DNA of 64,000 nucleotides from Alicyclobacillus acidiphilus NBRC 100859 (GCF_001544355.1 NZ_BCQI01000015.1:1-64000), one strand, 5' to 3'; positions 1 to 8,792 are shown, counted from the stretch's first letter. Program-made: numbers and translations. Notes: generated from the sequence alone by a model not told the origin.

Positions 1-31
1 GGCCCGAATCGCGCCATTCCGTGGGAAGGAA

Positions 32-112
32 GGCAAATAAGCGGCTGAGGGCCGCCTATTTGCCTATTGCCCGGCCCTGTCACCGAAATAAGCGGGTGAG
101 GGCCGTCTATTT
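32..112. repeat. Two copies of a 27-bp imperfect palindrome
   Basis: Two nearly identical 27-bp elements lie at 35-61 and 86-112 (25 of 27 positions the same, 51 bp apart). Each begins AAATAAGCGG, has a GAGGGCC centre and ends CTATTT, so each can fold into a hairpin; the first extends to GGCAAATAAGCGGC / GCCGCCTATTTGCC at 32-64. No T-run follows, so neither is a classical terminator. They look like a small dispersed palindromic element, which is an inference because no other copy was seen in this window. Confidence 0.6.
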
Positions 113-122
113 GGCCCATCCC

Positions 123-196
123 TTCGCCCTCGCCTTCGCCCTCGCCTTCGCCCGCCGTCGCGATCGCGCCACATCGCCGTCGCGATCGCGTCATCT
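123..196. repeat. Short tandem repeats, 12-bp and 22-bp units
   Basis: TTCGCCCTCGCC is repeated head to tail at 123-134 and 135-146 with a partial third copy to 153. Directly after it, a 22-bp unit that begins CGCCGTCGCGATCGCG occurs twice (153-174 and 175-196). Each 22-bp unit contains the palindrome CGCGATCGCG. The stretch is strongly GC-biased and produces open frames on both strands with low-complexity R/A/S-rich translations, which are not credible proteins. Confidence 0.7.
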
Positions 197-493
197 CGCG
201 CCACCGCGAAAGGGACTTTCGTCCCTTTTCGCCAAGTCCACGATATCGACAAGGTACTTTTTCACCTTTATGAGGGGCTATGAGCGTGGACAAATGGCTT
301 CGCGGCAACATGGTACACTCGCACATGTAGAAGCTGGATCCGGATATAGAGGGGTATCATGGTAAAAGTGGATCGCGGTCGAGACCTGTCCAATACTACA
401 GATCTCGACTGTGAGATACGGGACCACGCAATGCGCCCTATCTGTATAGTGGAACATATCCTACTTGCGACTGTGTATATTGCCGCATCCGCA
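197..493. other. Apparently non-coding stretch
   Basis: Several open frames cross this stretch on both strands, but none has family-like sequence, a convincing ribosome site and consistent codon use together. The best candidate is a plus-strand frame starting at 359 behind AGAGGGG, with a hydrophobic middle; it overlaps the leftward small ORF at 494-628 and is not supported further. No terminator or RNA gene was recognised. Confidence 0.4.
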
Positions 494-628
494 TTAGGAC
501 ACCTTGTTCTGTACATTCTTTCGATGGCGAATCCATGCACGACTTACCAAGCGCATAGCCAGTTGCTCATCGTGAACCGTATCGACGATGACTCTCCCAA
601 ACACCTTGAAGAATTCTAATTGAGTCAT
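494..628 (-). CDS. Small ORF of 44 residues behind a LexA-type promoter
   Basis: The frame runs leftward from ATG at 628 to TAA at 494 and encodes 44 residues beginning MTQLEFFKVFGRVIVD and ending in a basic tail (RAWIRHRKNVQNKVS). A ribosome site AGGGTG lies nine bases upstream (643-638). A promoter with an SOS box in its spacer sits just before it (663-692). The protein is not recognised. SOS operons of Bacillota often carry very small checkpoint proteins such as YneA, but no similarity to YneA (a signal or membrane segment plus LysM) is visible. It could also be a non-coding SOS transcript. The promoter is much better supported than the protein. Confidence 0.4.
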   Translation of the reverse strand: MTQLEFFKVFGRVIVDTVHDEQLAMRLVSRAWIRHRKNVQNKVS

Positions 629-662
629 AGCAGGCACCACCCTGATCGAAGTCTGTGAGGCA

Positions 663-692
663 ACTATAACAGAACGTACGTTCGCTTTGCAA
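663..692 (-). promoter_or_regulatory. Sigma-A promoter with an SOS box in the spacer, reading left
   Basis: Read on the minus strand, TTGCAA (692-687) is followed after 18 bases by TATAGT (668-663). The spacer contains AGAACGTACGTTCG at 671-684 as read on the plus strand. This agrees with the Bacillus LexA/DinR consensus CGAACRNRYGTTYG at every position except the first. An operator between -35 and -10 is classical repressor geometry. The promoter points at the 44-residue ORF and away from the menC-like gene. Confidence 0.65.
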
Positions 693-779
693 CTCATACG
701 TGGCCGGTTGCACATTTTCATATGGGAGTGTAACGTCCGTATGTGATGACAGAACGGCTACGGGAACTGGGGGATTCGA

Positions 780-1922
780 ATGCGCGTGGACAGTTGCATA
801 CTTCGGCGGATCGAGCTGCCTCTGCGGGAGCCTATGCGTACCGCATACGGGATGGTGGATGCGAAGAGCGCAATCATCGTCGAGGTTCGGACAAGCACGG
901 GTGCAGTCGGTGTGGCTGAATGTGTTGCTATGGCCGAGCCGGGGTACACCGAAGAAACCGTTGAGACGGCTTGGGTGGTGATCGTCAGGCATATTCTTCC
1001 CCTTCTGAACCAGATACAACGCAGCAAATCCGAGCTTGATCCAAAGGGTTTGATCCGCGAGTTGGACCGGATTCGGGGAAATCGCATGGCCAAAGCTGGG
1101 GTGGAAATGGCGGTTTGGGACGCGTGGGCGGCGGAGACGCGGCGGCCGTTGCATGAACTGATCGGTGGCAGCGAGCGAGATGTTGAGGTCGGCATCAGTT
1201 TGGGAATGTACGCCGATCCCGGCGCGCTGCGGGAACGGGTAGAGGCGGCGAAGGAACAAGGCTACCGCAGAATCAAACTGAAGATCGCACCGGGTCAGGA
1301 TCTCGTCCCAATCCGGACCATTCGGGAAATGTTTCCCGAACTGCCGCTGATGGCGGATGCCAATAGTGCGTATCAGATGGCGCAGATCGAGAGAATTCGG
1401 CAAATGGACGAATGGAGACTGATGATGATCGAACAGCCGTTAGCGTATGACGATCTTGTCGATCACGCCGCCCTTCAATCGATCATCGACACGCCCATCT
1501 GCCTGGACGAGAGTATTCGTTCTGCTGAGGACGTAAGGCGTGTCGCTGATATCGGTGCCTGTCGCATCGTGAACGTGAAGCCAGGACGCCTGGGTGGTTT
1601 CTCAGAGACAATCCAGTTGCATGAGACGGCCGTGTCCAACGGGATAGGTCTCTGGTGCGGTGGGATGTACGAAACTGGCGTTGGACGTTTGCACAATCTG
1701 GCGGTGTGCAGTTTGCCAGGATTCTTGTTGCCGACCGACAATGGCCCGAGCGATCGCTATTTTGCAAGAGACATTCTCACTGAACCCGTGCGTTTCTCCC
1801 GGCCTGGGTATTTGACAGTTGAACCGATGTGCGGCGTTGCGACCAAGGTCGATTGGGAGATGCTCGATTTCATCACGGCGGATCGGCACGTCTATCGATT
1901 CGACACATCAAATCGAGCTTAG
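780..1922 (+). CDS. menC: o-Succinylbenzoate synthase / N-acylamino acid racemase family protein
   Basis: This 380-residue protein belongs to the muconate-lactonising branch of the enolase superfamily, OSBS/NAAAR subgroup. The catalytic set is complete: K166-L-K168 for the two active-site lysines, metal ligands D193 (MADANS), E218 (MIEQPL) and D243 (LDES), and K267 (NVKPGR). The late GGMYETGVGR motif is typical of the subgroup. OSBS makes the menaquinone precursor o-succinylbenzoate; relatives racemise N-acylamino acids, and many enzymes do both. No other men gene is nearby, so the physiological role is open. The ATG at 780 follows a G-rich site (GGGGG about five bases upstream). The gene stands alone before ftsE. 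Confidence 0.8.
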   Translation: MRVDSCILRRIELPLREPMRTAYGMVDAKSAIIVEVRTSTGAVGVAECVAMAEPGYTEETVETAWVVIVRHILPLLNQIQRSKSELDPKGLIRELDRIRGNRMAKAGVEMAVWDAWAAETRRPLHELIGGSERDVEVGISLGMYADPGALRERVEAAKEQGYRRIKLKIAPGQDLVPIRTIREMFPELPLMADANSAYQMAQIERIRQMDEWRLMMIEQPLAYDDLVDHAALQSIIDTPICLDESIRSAEDVRRVADIGACRIVNVKPGRLGGFSETIQLHETAVSNGIGLWCGGMYETGVGRLHNLAVCSLPGFLLPTDNGPSDRYFARDILTEPVRFSRPGYLTVEPMCGVATKVDWEMLDFITADRHVYRFDTSNRA

Positions 1923-2109
1923 TCTCCTCTTGGGCATGACAGCCCCCTAAGCCCCTCTCCGAATTATGGTAAATGCATTTGTGAACAGGAATTTTGGCGA
2001 ATGGGGTCGAATCTATGAATTCAGCCACTCGACGCATGGCACGAAGTGTCTGATTGTGCTGAACAGCCAACCCATCGAGCCATATGGTGTAGAGGAGTCG
2101 AATTCAACA

Positions 2110-2796
2110 GTGATAGAAATGCAGGATGTCTGGAAGGAATACCCTAATGGGACGCAAGCCCTCAACGGCATCTCTGTACATATTCAAAAGGGTGAGTTTG
2201 TTTACGTTGTGGGTCCCAGCGGTGCAGGCAAATCCACGTTTATCAAGTTGATGTACAGGGAAGTTCGGCCGACGAAGGGACACATTTTCGTCAACGGTTT
2301 CAATATCGAACGGTTAAAGGATCGCAAGATTCCATTGCTGCGTCGGAGCATCGGCGTCGTCTTTCAAGATTTCAAACTGCTTCCAAAACTCACTGCGGCA
2401 GAAAATGTCGCCTTCGCTCTTGAAGTGATTGGATTATCCCCCCGGCAAATTCGCAAGCGTGTCGCTGACGTGCTTGCCCAGGTCGGGCTGGAGGACAAAA
2501 TGAACATGTTGCCTTCGCAATTGTCCGGCGGCGAGCAGCAGCGTGTTGCGGTTGCCCGTTCACTTGCGAACAATCCGGCTGTGATCATCGCGGACGAGCC
2601 GACTGGAAACCTCGATCCCGACACTTCGTGGGGCATTATGCGCTTGTTCCAGCGAATCAACGATCGGGGAACGACTATCGTGATGGCCACACACAACCGC
2701 GAGATTGTCAATTCGATGCGGCGGCGGGTGATTGCCATCGAACAGGGAACCATTGTTCGGGACGAGCAGAGAGGGAACTACGGATATGATGACTAA
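2110..2796 (+). CDS. ftsE: Cell division ATP-binding protein FtsE
   Basis: FtsE is the cytoplasmic ATPase of FtsEX, which controls peptidoglycan hydrolases from inside the cell. The protein has Walker A GPSGAGKST, an ABC signature LSGGEQQRVAVAR and Walker B VIIADEPTGNLD. The frame is open further upstream to 1966, but FtsE proteins begin close to VIEMQDVWKEYPNG, so GTG at 2110 is preferred. This gives 228 residues, the usual size, with GAGGAG at 2092-2097. The stop overlaps the ftsX start, which indicates translational coupling. The 187 bases before it hold no other gene. Confidence 0.93.
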   Translation: MIEMQDVWKEYPNGTQALNGISVHIQKGEFVYVVGPSGAGKSTFIKLMYREVRPTKGHIFVNGFNIERLKDRKIPLLRRSIGVVFQDFKLLPKLTAAENVAFALEVIGLSPRQIRKRVADVLAQVGLEDKMNMLPSQLSGGEQQRVAVARSLANNPAVIIADEPTGNLDPDTSWGIMRLFQRINDRGTTIVMATHNREIVNSMRRRVIAIEQGTIVRDEQRGNYGYDD

Positions 2797-3676
2797 ATGG
2801 GTCAGGCACCTTAGAGAAGGCATCAGGAATGTCATCCGGAATGGCTGGATGTCCTTTGCAGCGTTGAGCGCCGTGATCGTGACCCTGGCAGTGTTGGGAT
2901 TTTCGCTGATCCTCACGTTCAACGTCCAACAAATGTCCACCAGCGTCGCGAACCAGTTGGAGTTCAGCGCGTTTCTCGATGTGAACGCTTCGAATCAAAT
3001 CGGGCAGCAGGTGGCGGATCAGATTCGCCAGATGCCCGACGTCTCGTCCGTGCAGGTGATTAGCAAGAACGAAGGCATGGCCGAGATGAAGAAGGAACTC
3101 GGGTCGGAGATGAGCGATGTTCTCAATGCGTTCAAGCAAAATCCGTTACCGATTCAGCTTGTCGTCAAGCCGAAGGATCCGCATGAGATCACTGCTGTCG
3201 CTGATCAAGTGAAATTGATTCACGGCATCGCGGCCGTGCGAGACCCGCATCAACTCGCGAGCGCCATTTTCCGCACGCTGGATGTGATTCGGGATGTTGG
3301 GGTTGTCTTCGTGGTTGCCTTGTTAATCACGTCGATGTTCTTGATTTCCAATACGATTCGCATCACAATCTTTTCACGGCGCAGAGAAATTGAGATTATG
3401 AAACTCGTAGGGGCGACCAATTGGTTCATTCGATGGCCGTTTATCGTCGAAGGCATGCTGATTGGATTCTTTGGCTCCATCATCCCGGTTGCACTTTTGG
3501 CTGTCGGGTATCGATCACTCTATGCCCACGCCAAAGGCCAATTTTCCGGACTCGCGTTTCCACTCGTTCCGGCGGGCACGCTTACCATCAAGTTGGCGGT
3601 CATACTCGTCGCGATTGGATTGGTCATCGGCCTTTGGGGCGGCACCATGTCCGTTCGCAAGTTCTTGCGCGTCTAA
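2786..3676 (+). CDS. ftsX: Cell division protein FtsX
   Basis: FtsX is the membrane partner of FtsE. The 296 residues show the family layout: a short cytoplasmic start (MMTKWVRHLREGIRNVIRNGW), a first membrane helix (about residues 22-44), an extracellular domain of roughly 120 residues that would contact a cell-wall hydrolase, then three C-terminal helices. A conserved SRRREIEIMKLVGATNWFIR cytoplasmic loop precedes the third helix. The start at 2786 (or the adjacent ATG at 2789) lies inside the ftsE end and has GAGAGGG upstream. In B. subtilis FtsEX drives CwlO; no CwlO-like gene is in this window. Confidence 0.93.
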   Translation: MMTKWVRHLREGIRNVIRNGWMSFAALSAVIVTLAVLGFSLILTFNVQQMSTSVANQLEFSAFLDVNASNQIGQQVADQIRQMPDVSSVQVISKNEGMAEMKKELGSEMSDVLNAFKQNPLPIQLVVKPKDPHEITAVADQVKLIHGIAAVRDPHQLASAIFRTLDVIRDVGVVFVVALLITSMFLISNTIRITIFSRRREIEIMKLVGATNWFIRWPFIVEGMLIGFFGSIIPVALLAVGYRSLYAHAKGQFSGLAFPLVPAGTLTIKLAVILVAIGLVIGLWGGTMSVRKFLRV

Positions 3677-3709
3677 TTACTGGATTCATGGAGAGAAGGG
3701 ACACGTCGG

Positions 3710-4987
3710 ATGCATCTCACAACTGCAGGAGATTGGTGGACAATCGCTTGGATCGCCATCTTGACGTTTCTCCTGAACCCGCTTCATTACGTGGTGACAG
3801 GTCTCGTCATTTGGGATTTAACGCGTAACGTCAAGCTGGAGCGCGATTGGTTTGGCGTAAGAGTCACGCGAATTGGCAAGACGCTCTTGGTCCGCTATGC
3901 CAAATCCTGCTTGGTTGGGCTGCTTGCGTCCGTTGCTCTTTTGGCCATTGGTGTCGAAGTCAGTTGGCAAAGTATGCTCTACGTCACGCTCATGGCATTG
4001 GTTCTGGGATTGATTCGATCGCGCTTTGCCGCGACACCGTTTGCCATTTCCGCGTCGCTTATCCTGAGTGAACTGACAAAGGTGCTGCCACTGCCGAAGA
4101 CGGGCGCGTGGCACGGCGTTGTGCAAGTGATACAGTCGGTTCAAGCAGGTCCGTGGCTCGCCATTGGCGCTGTCTGCAGTCTGGCGGAACTGGTCATGAC
4201 GATGTGGAACGCCCATGACGCTGTTCTGCCAACCCTGGTGACTTCGAGACGCGGGCGACGCATCGGGGCACTCAAACTGCAACTTGGATTTGTGGTGCCG
4301 GTTGTCACGTGGATGACACCTATTCACCATCATGCCGTTGTGATCGATTGGTCCGTACATCCCTGGCTGTTTGCCAATTGGCCGCCCATCTCATTCGGAG
4401 CGCTGCCATTGGTGTTTGGTATACACGCGTTGCTGACATCGCTCGATCCCGCGCGCGTGCTTCGCCAGTTGAGTTACCTTCAGTTGATCGTGGTGCTCGT
4501 CTTTATTGCGGGATTCACAGCAGGCCATTGGCTGTGGCCTGCGTACCAATGGTACACGGCCGTTGTGGTCATTGTGCTGTTCGAAGTGTTTCGATTTCTT
4601 TGGCGACGCACCGACGCTGGCATGGAACCGATGTGTGCCCCCGACACTCGCGGACTGAGGGTGTTGTACACCATCCGTAATTCACTCAGTGCCAAATTAG
4701 GTGTCAGGCCCGGGGAAATTGTGACACATGTGAACCAGATTCCGGTTCACACCGAGTATGATCTGCACTTTGCCATGGAACAGAATCCGGCGTACGCCAA
4801 ATTCCAGGTGATTGATACTCGGGGCGAGCTGCGCCTCGTCAGCAGTCCGGTATTCGAAGGCGAACGCCATCAGTTGGGGCTGTTGCTGGTGGTGCCGAGT
4901 GACGAACCTGCAATGCGGCTGAGGCGGCCGTTTGGACTGTTGGAGACGCTCTACCTGCGGCGAGCGAAACGGCACGATAGTGAATGA
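3710..4987 (+). CDS. minJ: Multi-pass membrane protein with C-terminal PDZ domain, MinJ-like
   Basis: The 425-residue protein has about seven to eight hydrophobic helices over residues 10-310 and a C-terminal soluble part (about 325-405). That part has PDZ features (GLRVLYTIRNSLSAKLGVRPGEIV, then HTEYDLHFAMEQ). This is the design of MinJ of B. subtilis, which links DivIVA to MinD and is encoded just downstream of ftsEX. There the protease gene ctpB lies between ftsX and minJ; here it is missing and this gene follows ftsX by 33 bases. The ATG at 3710 was kept although the Shine-Dalgarno (GAGAGAAGGG) is somewhat far. MinJ function is inferred from architecture and neighbourhood. Confidence 0.65.
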   Translation: MHLTTAGDWWTIAWIAILTFLLNPLHYVVTGLVIWDLTRNVKLERDWFGVRVTRIGKTLLVRYAKSCLVGLLASVALLAIGVEVSWQSMLYVTLMALVLGLIRSRFAATPFAISASLILSELTKVLPLPKTGAWHGVVQVIQSVQAGPWLAIGAVCSLAELVMTMWNAHDAVLPTLVTSRRGRRIGALKLQLGFVVPVVTWMTPIHHHAVVIDWSVHPWLFANWPPISFGALPLVFGIHALLTSLDPARVLRQLSYLQLIVVLVFIAGFTAGHWLWPAYQWYTAVVVIVLFEVFRFLWRRTDAGMEPMCAPDTRGLRVLYTIRNSLSAKLGVRPGEIVTHVNQIPVHTEYDLHFAMEQNPAYAKFQVIDTRGELRLVSSPVFEGERHQLGLLLVVPSDEPAMRLRRPFGLLETLYLRRAKRHDSE

Positions 4988-5049
4988 CCGTGAGGAATGC
5001 ATGACATGATTCACGAAATAGCAGTCGTTCGTGTTTGGGAGGCCCTGAT

Positions 5050-5847
5050 ATGGATTTAGCGACGATACTAGGCTTGGTTATCGCATTAGTCGGACTGCTC
5101 GGCGGTTTTATCATGGACAAAGGCTCTCTTGCGTCGCTTATCCAGCCATCTGCGGCCCTCATCGTCTTTGGCGGAACCATTGGCGCTACGTTGCTGTCCA
5201 ATCGGATGAAATCTTTTACGTCCATCGTGCGGTACCTGATGATTGCCTTCTTTGACAAGACGAAACCGCCGCACGGCACCATCGATTTGCTGGTGGAAAT
5301 GGCGATGATCGCTCGACGGGAAGGCATTCTCGCGCTTGAGGACAAGGTTGACGAATTTGACGATCCCTTTCTGAAGAACGGCGTTCGGCTCATCGTGGAC
5401 GGAGTCGATCCGGAGTTGGTCAAGCAGATGCTCGAGATTGAGGTGTCATTCATCGAGCAACGGCACGAGATCGGCGTGACGTTGTTTGAATCCGCCGCAG
5501 GTTTCGCTCCGACGATGGGAATCATCGGTACGGTCATGGGGCTCGTTCACGTCCTCGGGAGTCTCGACGATGTGAGTACCTTGGGGCCGGAAATCGCTAC
5601 TGCTTTTATCGCAACCTTGTACGGCGTTGCGAGCGCAAACGTGTTTTGGATGCCTATCGCCAACAAGCTGCGCGTGCGCTCGCAGGACGAACTGCTTGAA
5701 CGAGAAATGACCATCGAAGGTATCCTGTCGATCCAAGCAGGTGAAAATCCAACCGTGCTTCGTCAGAAGTTGCTGTCGTTCCTGGCTGAATCCAATCGCG
5801 AAGGAAAAGGAGTGGGGACTCCGGATGGAGAGACGGCAAAGGCGTAG
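5050..5847 (+). CDS. motA: Flagellar motor stator protein MotA
   Basis: MotA is the four-helix stator subunit that couples ion flow to torque with MotB. At 265 residues it is of normal length. It starts MDLATILGLVIALVGLLGGF and has the conserved cytoplasmic loop with charged residues (MAMIARREGILALED), then two long helices ending with GFAPTMGIIGTVMGLVHVLG and ATAFIATLYGVASANVFWMPIANKL. The start ATG at 5050 has GGGAGG seven bases upstream. motB follows with overlap. Whether H+ or Na+ is used cannot be told from the sequence alone. No flagellar structural gene is in the window. Confidence 0.92.
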   Translation: MDLATILGLVIALVGLLGGFIMDKGSLASLIQPSAALIVFGGTIGATLLSNRMKSFTSIVRYLMIAFFDKTKPPHGTIDLLVEMAMIARREGILALEDKVDEFDDPFLKNGVRLIVDGVDPELVKQMLEIEVSFIEQRHEIGVTLFESAAGFAPTMGIIGTVMGLVHVLGSLDDVSTLGPEIATAFIATLYGVASANVFWMPIANKLRVRSQDELLEREMTIEGILSIQAGENPTVLRQKLLSFLAESNREGKGVGTPDGETAKA

Positions 5848-6658
5848 CCGCAATGGGACGGGACGTCGTCAAAACCACGAGCGCTGGCTGGTCACATATT
5901 CTGACCTGATCACGCTGCTCCTTGTCTTTTTCGTCGTGATGTTCGCCATGTCTTCCATCGACAAAGTCCGTTTTGCGACATTGGCTGAATCATTGTACCA
6001 AGCGACACACCCTGGGCAGCAAATTCCGCTTCAGGGTCTTGGCACGACATCGTTGCTCGACAGCGGGGATCAGAACTCGGGCGAGGATTTCCCTAGTAAT
6101 TTAAACAATCCGTCAGGTAAGTCGAATACACTACAACAACAGCAAAATCCAACGTCGGATCAAATTCAATTGGACGACTTGATGAAGGAGATCCAATCTT
6201 ACATTGCGCTGCACAATTTGAGCAATGAAGTCAAGGTAGCCGACCAAGCGCGCGGTATTCAAATTACAATGAAAGACGTCGCGCTGTTCAATACGGGACA
6301 GGCCGTATTACTGCCGCAAGCGAAGCACATTATTTCGGGATTCGTGCCGTTCTTCAAAAAGGTGCCTAACAATATCGTCGTGGAAGGATTTACGGACAAT
6401 CAACCGATTCATACGGCGATTTACCCGTCGAACTGGGAGTTGTCCGCCGCGCGCGCAATGAGCGTCGTCCATTTTCTGAGCAACGCCGGGGTAACTCCGT
6501 CTAGGCTCTCTGGCACGGGGTACGGACAGTACCAAAGCGCCGCTCCGAATACCACTGCGGCAGGACGTCAGGAAAACCGCAGAGTCAACATCGTCGTTCT
6601 GCGCCGCAATCTATCGCCGGATACGTCTGCGGCCCAGCCAACCTCTGCCAAACATTGA
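5825..6658 (+). CDS. motB: Flagellar motor stator protein MotB
   Basis: MotB anchors the stator to peptidoglycan. Starting from ATG 5825 the 277-residue protein has a basic N-terminus, a single membrane helix with the proton-accepting Asp in TYSDLITLLLVFFVVMFAMSS, and a Q/N-rich linker (about residues 80-125). A C-terminal OmpA-like peptidoglycan-binding domain follows (VVEGFTDNQPI ... SNWELSAARAMSVVHFL ... GRQENRRVNIVVLR). The start lies inside the motA end, with AAGGAG about 12 bases upstream. The frame is open further back but would then run through motA. The stop overlaps the -35 box of the uvrB promoter. Confidence 0.93.
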   Translation: MERRQRRSRNGTGRRQNHERWLVTYSDLITLLLVFFVVMFAMSSIDKVRFATLAESLYQATHPGQQIPLQGLGTTSLLDSGDQNSGEDFPSNLNNPSGKSNTLQQQQNPTSDQIQLDDLMKEIQSYIALHNLSNEVKVADQARGIQITMKDVALFNTGQAVLLPQAKHIISGFVPFFKKVPNNIVVEGFTDNQPIHTAIYPSNWELSAARAMSVVHFLSNAGVTPSRLSGTGYGQYQSAAPNTTAAGRQENRRVNIVVLRRNLSPDTSAAQPTSAKH

Positions 6659-6683
6659 ACGCCTCCCCGATCTTCTCTATAAT
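6655..6683 (+). promoter_or_regulatory. Sigma-A promoter upstream of uvrB
   Basis: TTGAAC at 6655-6660, 17 bases, then a perfect TATAAT at 6678-6683. The -35 box overlaps the motB stop codon. Transcription would start near 6690, about 28 bases before the LexA-type dyad. A second candidate, an extended -10 (TGCTATGTT, 6748-6756), lies downstream of the dyad. Confidence 0.6.
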
Positions 6684-6713
6684 GCGAGAGGTACGAATTA
6701 AATTGTTGGATCC

Positions 6714-6738
6714 AAAGGGAACAAGTGTTCCCTTTTTG
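6714..6738 (+). promoter_or_regulatory. LexA box (SOS operator), also a possible terminator
   Basis: The dyad AAAGGGAACA-AG-TGTTCCCTTT contains GGAACAAGTGTTCC at 6718-6731, an excellent match to the DinR/LexA consensus core GAAC-RNRY-GTTC. Five T residues follow (6733-6737), so the same dyad could end motAB transcription. uvrB is LexA-controlled in B. subtilis, which favours the operator reading; both may apply. Confidence 0.65.
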
Positions 6739-6800
6739 TCGTTTGCATGCTATGTTCTACGTACAGCGATTTTCGGGACTTCCACCAGACGGGAGTGAGC

Positions 6801-8792
6801 ATGATGTCGATGCAAGACGGAAAGTTTGAACTCGTGTCGGATTACAAGCCGCAGGGAGATCAACCCGCGGCTATTGAAGCCCTGGTCGACGGCGTCGATT
6901 CCGGACTCCGGCACCAAACGCTGCTCGGCGTTACAGGCTCCGGTAAGACGTTCACCATGGCGAATATCATAGCGGAGTTGAACAGACCCACACTGGTGAT
7001 TGCTCACAACAAAACACTGGCCGCCCAATTGGCGGCTGAGTTTCGGGCGTTCTTCCCGAACAACGCAGTGGAATACTTCGTGAGTTACTATGACTACTAC
7101 CAGCCGGAAGCGTACATTCCGTCGACGGATACGTATATCGAGAAAGACGCCAAGATCAACGACGAAATCGACAAGATGAGGCACTCTGCCACCGCGGCAA
7201 TCCTCGAGCGAAACGACGTGCTTGTCGTGGCGAGTGTATCCGCGATCTACGGTTTAGGCAGCCCAAAAGAATATGCTGAACACGTATTGTCTTTGCGAGT
7301 TGGGTCGATCATGGACAGGAACCAGATTCTTCGCCGACTCGTCGACATGCAATACGAGCGAAACGATATCAACTTCGTTCGGGGCACGTTTCGCGTTCGG
7401 GGCGACGTGATCGAAATTTTCCCGGCGTCGCGCGACGAGAACGCGATTCGGGTGGAACTATTCGGCGATGAGATCGATCGGATCGCGGAAATTCACGTAG
7501 TGACCGGTGAAGTGGTCGCCAAACGGAATCACGTCAGCATCTTTCCAGCATCCCACTTCGTGACTTCGCGCCCGCGTTTGGAGGCTGCCATTGCCAGGAT
7601 TAAAGACGAACTGCGGGAGCGTCTGCAGGAATTGCGCGCGAACGGGAAGCTGTTGGAGGCGCAGCGTCTCGAACAGCGAACGATGTACGATATTGAAATG
7701 ATGATGGAGATTGGTTTTTGTTCGGGCATCGAGAACTATTCGAGACACCTGGAAGGAAGAGCGGCTGGAGAACCGCCCAACACGCTCCTTGACTATTTCC
7801 CGCCGGGATTTCTGACGTTGATTGACGAGTCGCACGTCACGCTGCCGCAGATCCGAGGGATGTACGGTGGTGACAGGACGCGGAAACTGACCTTGATCGA
7901 TCACGGTTTCCGGCTGCCCTCCGCAGCCGACAACCGCCCGCTGACGTTTGAGGAATTTGAGCGCACCGTCGGTCAGTGCATCTACGTCAGCGCCACGCCG
8001 GGACCATACGAGGAAGAGCATCAGCAGCGGATCGTCGAACAGATCATTCGGCCCACGGGCCTGCTTGATCCGATTATTCACGTTCGCCCAATCAAGGGCC
8101 AAATTGATGATTTGGTGAGCGAGATTCGCGAACGGGTTCGCAAGGACGAACGTGTCTTGGTGACGACCTTGACGAAGAAGATGGCTGAAGATTTGACAGA
8201 TTACATGAAGGAAATTGGGATCAAGGTTCGTTACCTTCATTCGGACATCAAGACGATTGAACGAATGGTGATTCTGCGCGACTTGCGGCGGGGCGTGTTC
8301 GACGTGCTTGTGGGCATCAACCTGCTGCGGGAAGGGCTCGACTTGCCAGAAGTCTCGCTCGTTGCGATTCTCGACGCGGACAAGGAAGGATTCCTGCGGG
8401 CCCATCGGTCACTGATCCAGACCATCGGGCGCGCAGCGCGGAACGCGAATGGAACGGTCATTATGTATGCGGATAAAATCACGGACTCGATGCGGATCGC
8501 TATCGAGGAGACGGAGCGGCGCCGCGCCAAGCAGGAAGCCTACAACAAGGAGCACGGCATTACCCCTGAAACGATTCACAAAGCGGTTCGGGATGTTGTC
8601 GAGTCCACGAAGGTAGCGGAGACCGAGGAAGAATACGTCGCAGTCGCAGAGCAGGCACAAAGGTTGGGAAAGAGAGAACGCCAAGATCTCATCAAGAAAC
8701 TCGAACAAGAGATGCGGGCGGCAGCGAAGGAATTGCAGTTTGAACGCGCCGCGCAGCTTCGCGATATGATTGCGGAACTGGACGCGTCGTAG
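6801..8792 (+). CDS. uvrB: Excinuclease ABC subunit UvrB
   Basis: UvrB is the damage-verifying helicase-like subunit of nucleotide excision repair. The 663 residues contain Walker [11 protein letters not shown] near residue 45, the beta-hairpin region ([23 protein letters not shown]), DESH-type motif II (LIDESHVT), helicase motif VI (QTIGRAARN) and the C-terminal UVR domain ([22 protein letters not shown]) that contacts UvrC. The longest frame begins at 6747, but [15 protein letters not shown] at 6801 with GGGAG about six bases before it is family-like. It is co-directional with uvrA, 88 bases downstream, and preceded by an SOS box. Confidence 0.97.
   Translation: MMSMQDGKFELVSDYKPQGDQPAAIEALVDGVDSGLRHQTLLGVTGSGKTFTMANIIAELNRPTLVIAHNKTLAAQLAAEFRAFFPNNAVEYFVSYYDYYQPEAYIPSTDTYIEKDAKINDEIDKMRHSATAAILERNDVLVVASVSAIYGLGSPKEYAEHVLSLRVGSIMDRNQILRRLVDMQYERNDINFVRGTFRVRGDVIEIFPASRDENAIRVELFGDEIDRIAEIHVVTGEVVAKRNHVSIFPASHFVTSRPRLEAAIARIKDELRERLQELRANGKLLEAQRLEQRTMYDIEMMMEIGFCSGIENYSRHLEGRAAGEPPNTLLDYFPPGFLTLIDESHVTLPQIRGMYGGDRTRKLTLIDHGFRLPSAADNRPLTFEEFERTVGQCIYVSATPGPYEEEHQQRIVEQIIRPTGLLDPIIHVRPIKGQIDDLVSEIRERVRKDERVLVTTLTKKMAEDLTDYMKEIGIKVRYLHSDIKTIERMVILRDLRRGVFDVLVGINLLREGLDLPEVSLVAILDADKEGFLRAHRSLIQTIGRAARNANGTVIMYADKITDSMRIAIEETERRRAKQEAYNKEHGITPETIHKAVRDVVESTKVAETEEEYVAVAEQAQRLGKRERQDLIKKLEQEMRAAAKELQFERAAQLRDMIAELDAS

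Noticed and set aside
21-365. Plus-strand frame of 114 codons over the repeats
   Set aside because: The translation follows the tandem repeats (ALAFALAFA) and has no ribosome site.
359-619. Plus-strand frame of 86 codons with AGAGGGG upstream
   Set aside because: Codon use is unlike the neighbours, it has no family features, and it overlaps the better-supported leftward ORF with an SOS promoter.
567-1403. Minus-strand frame of 278 codons opposite menC
   Set aside because: Its translation is antisense to the conserved menC frame and has no motifs.
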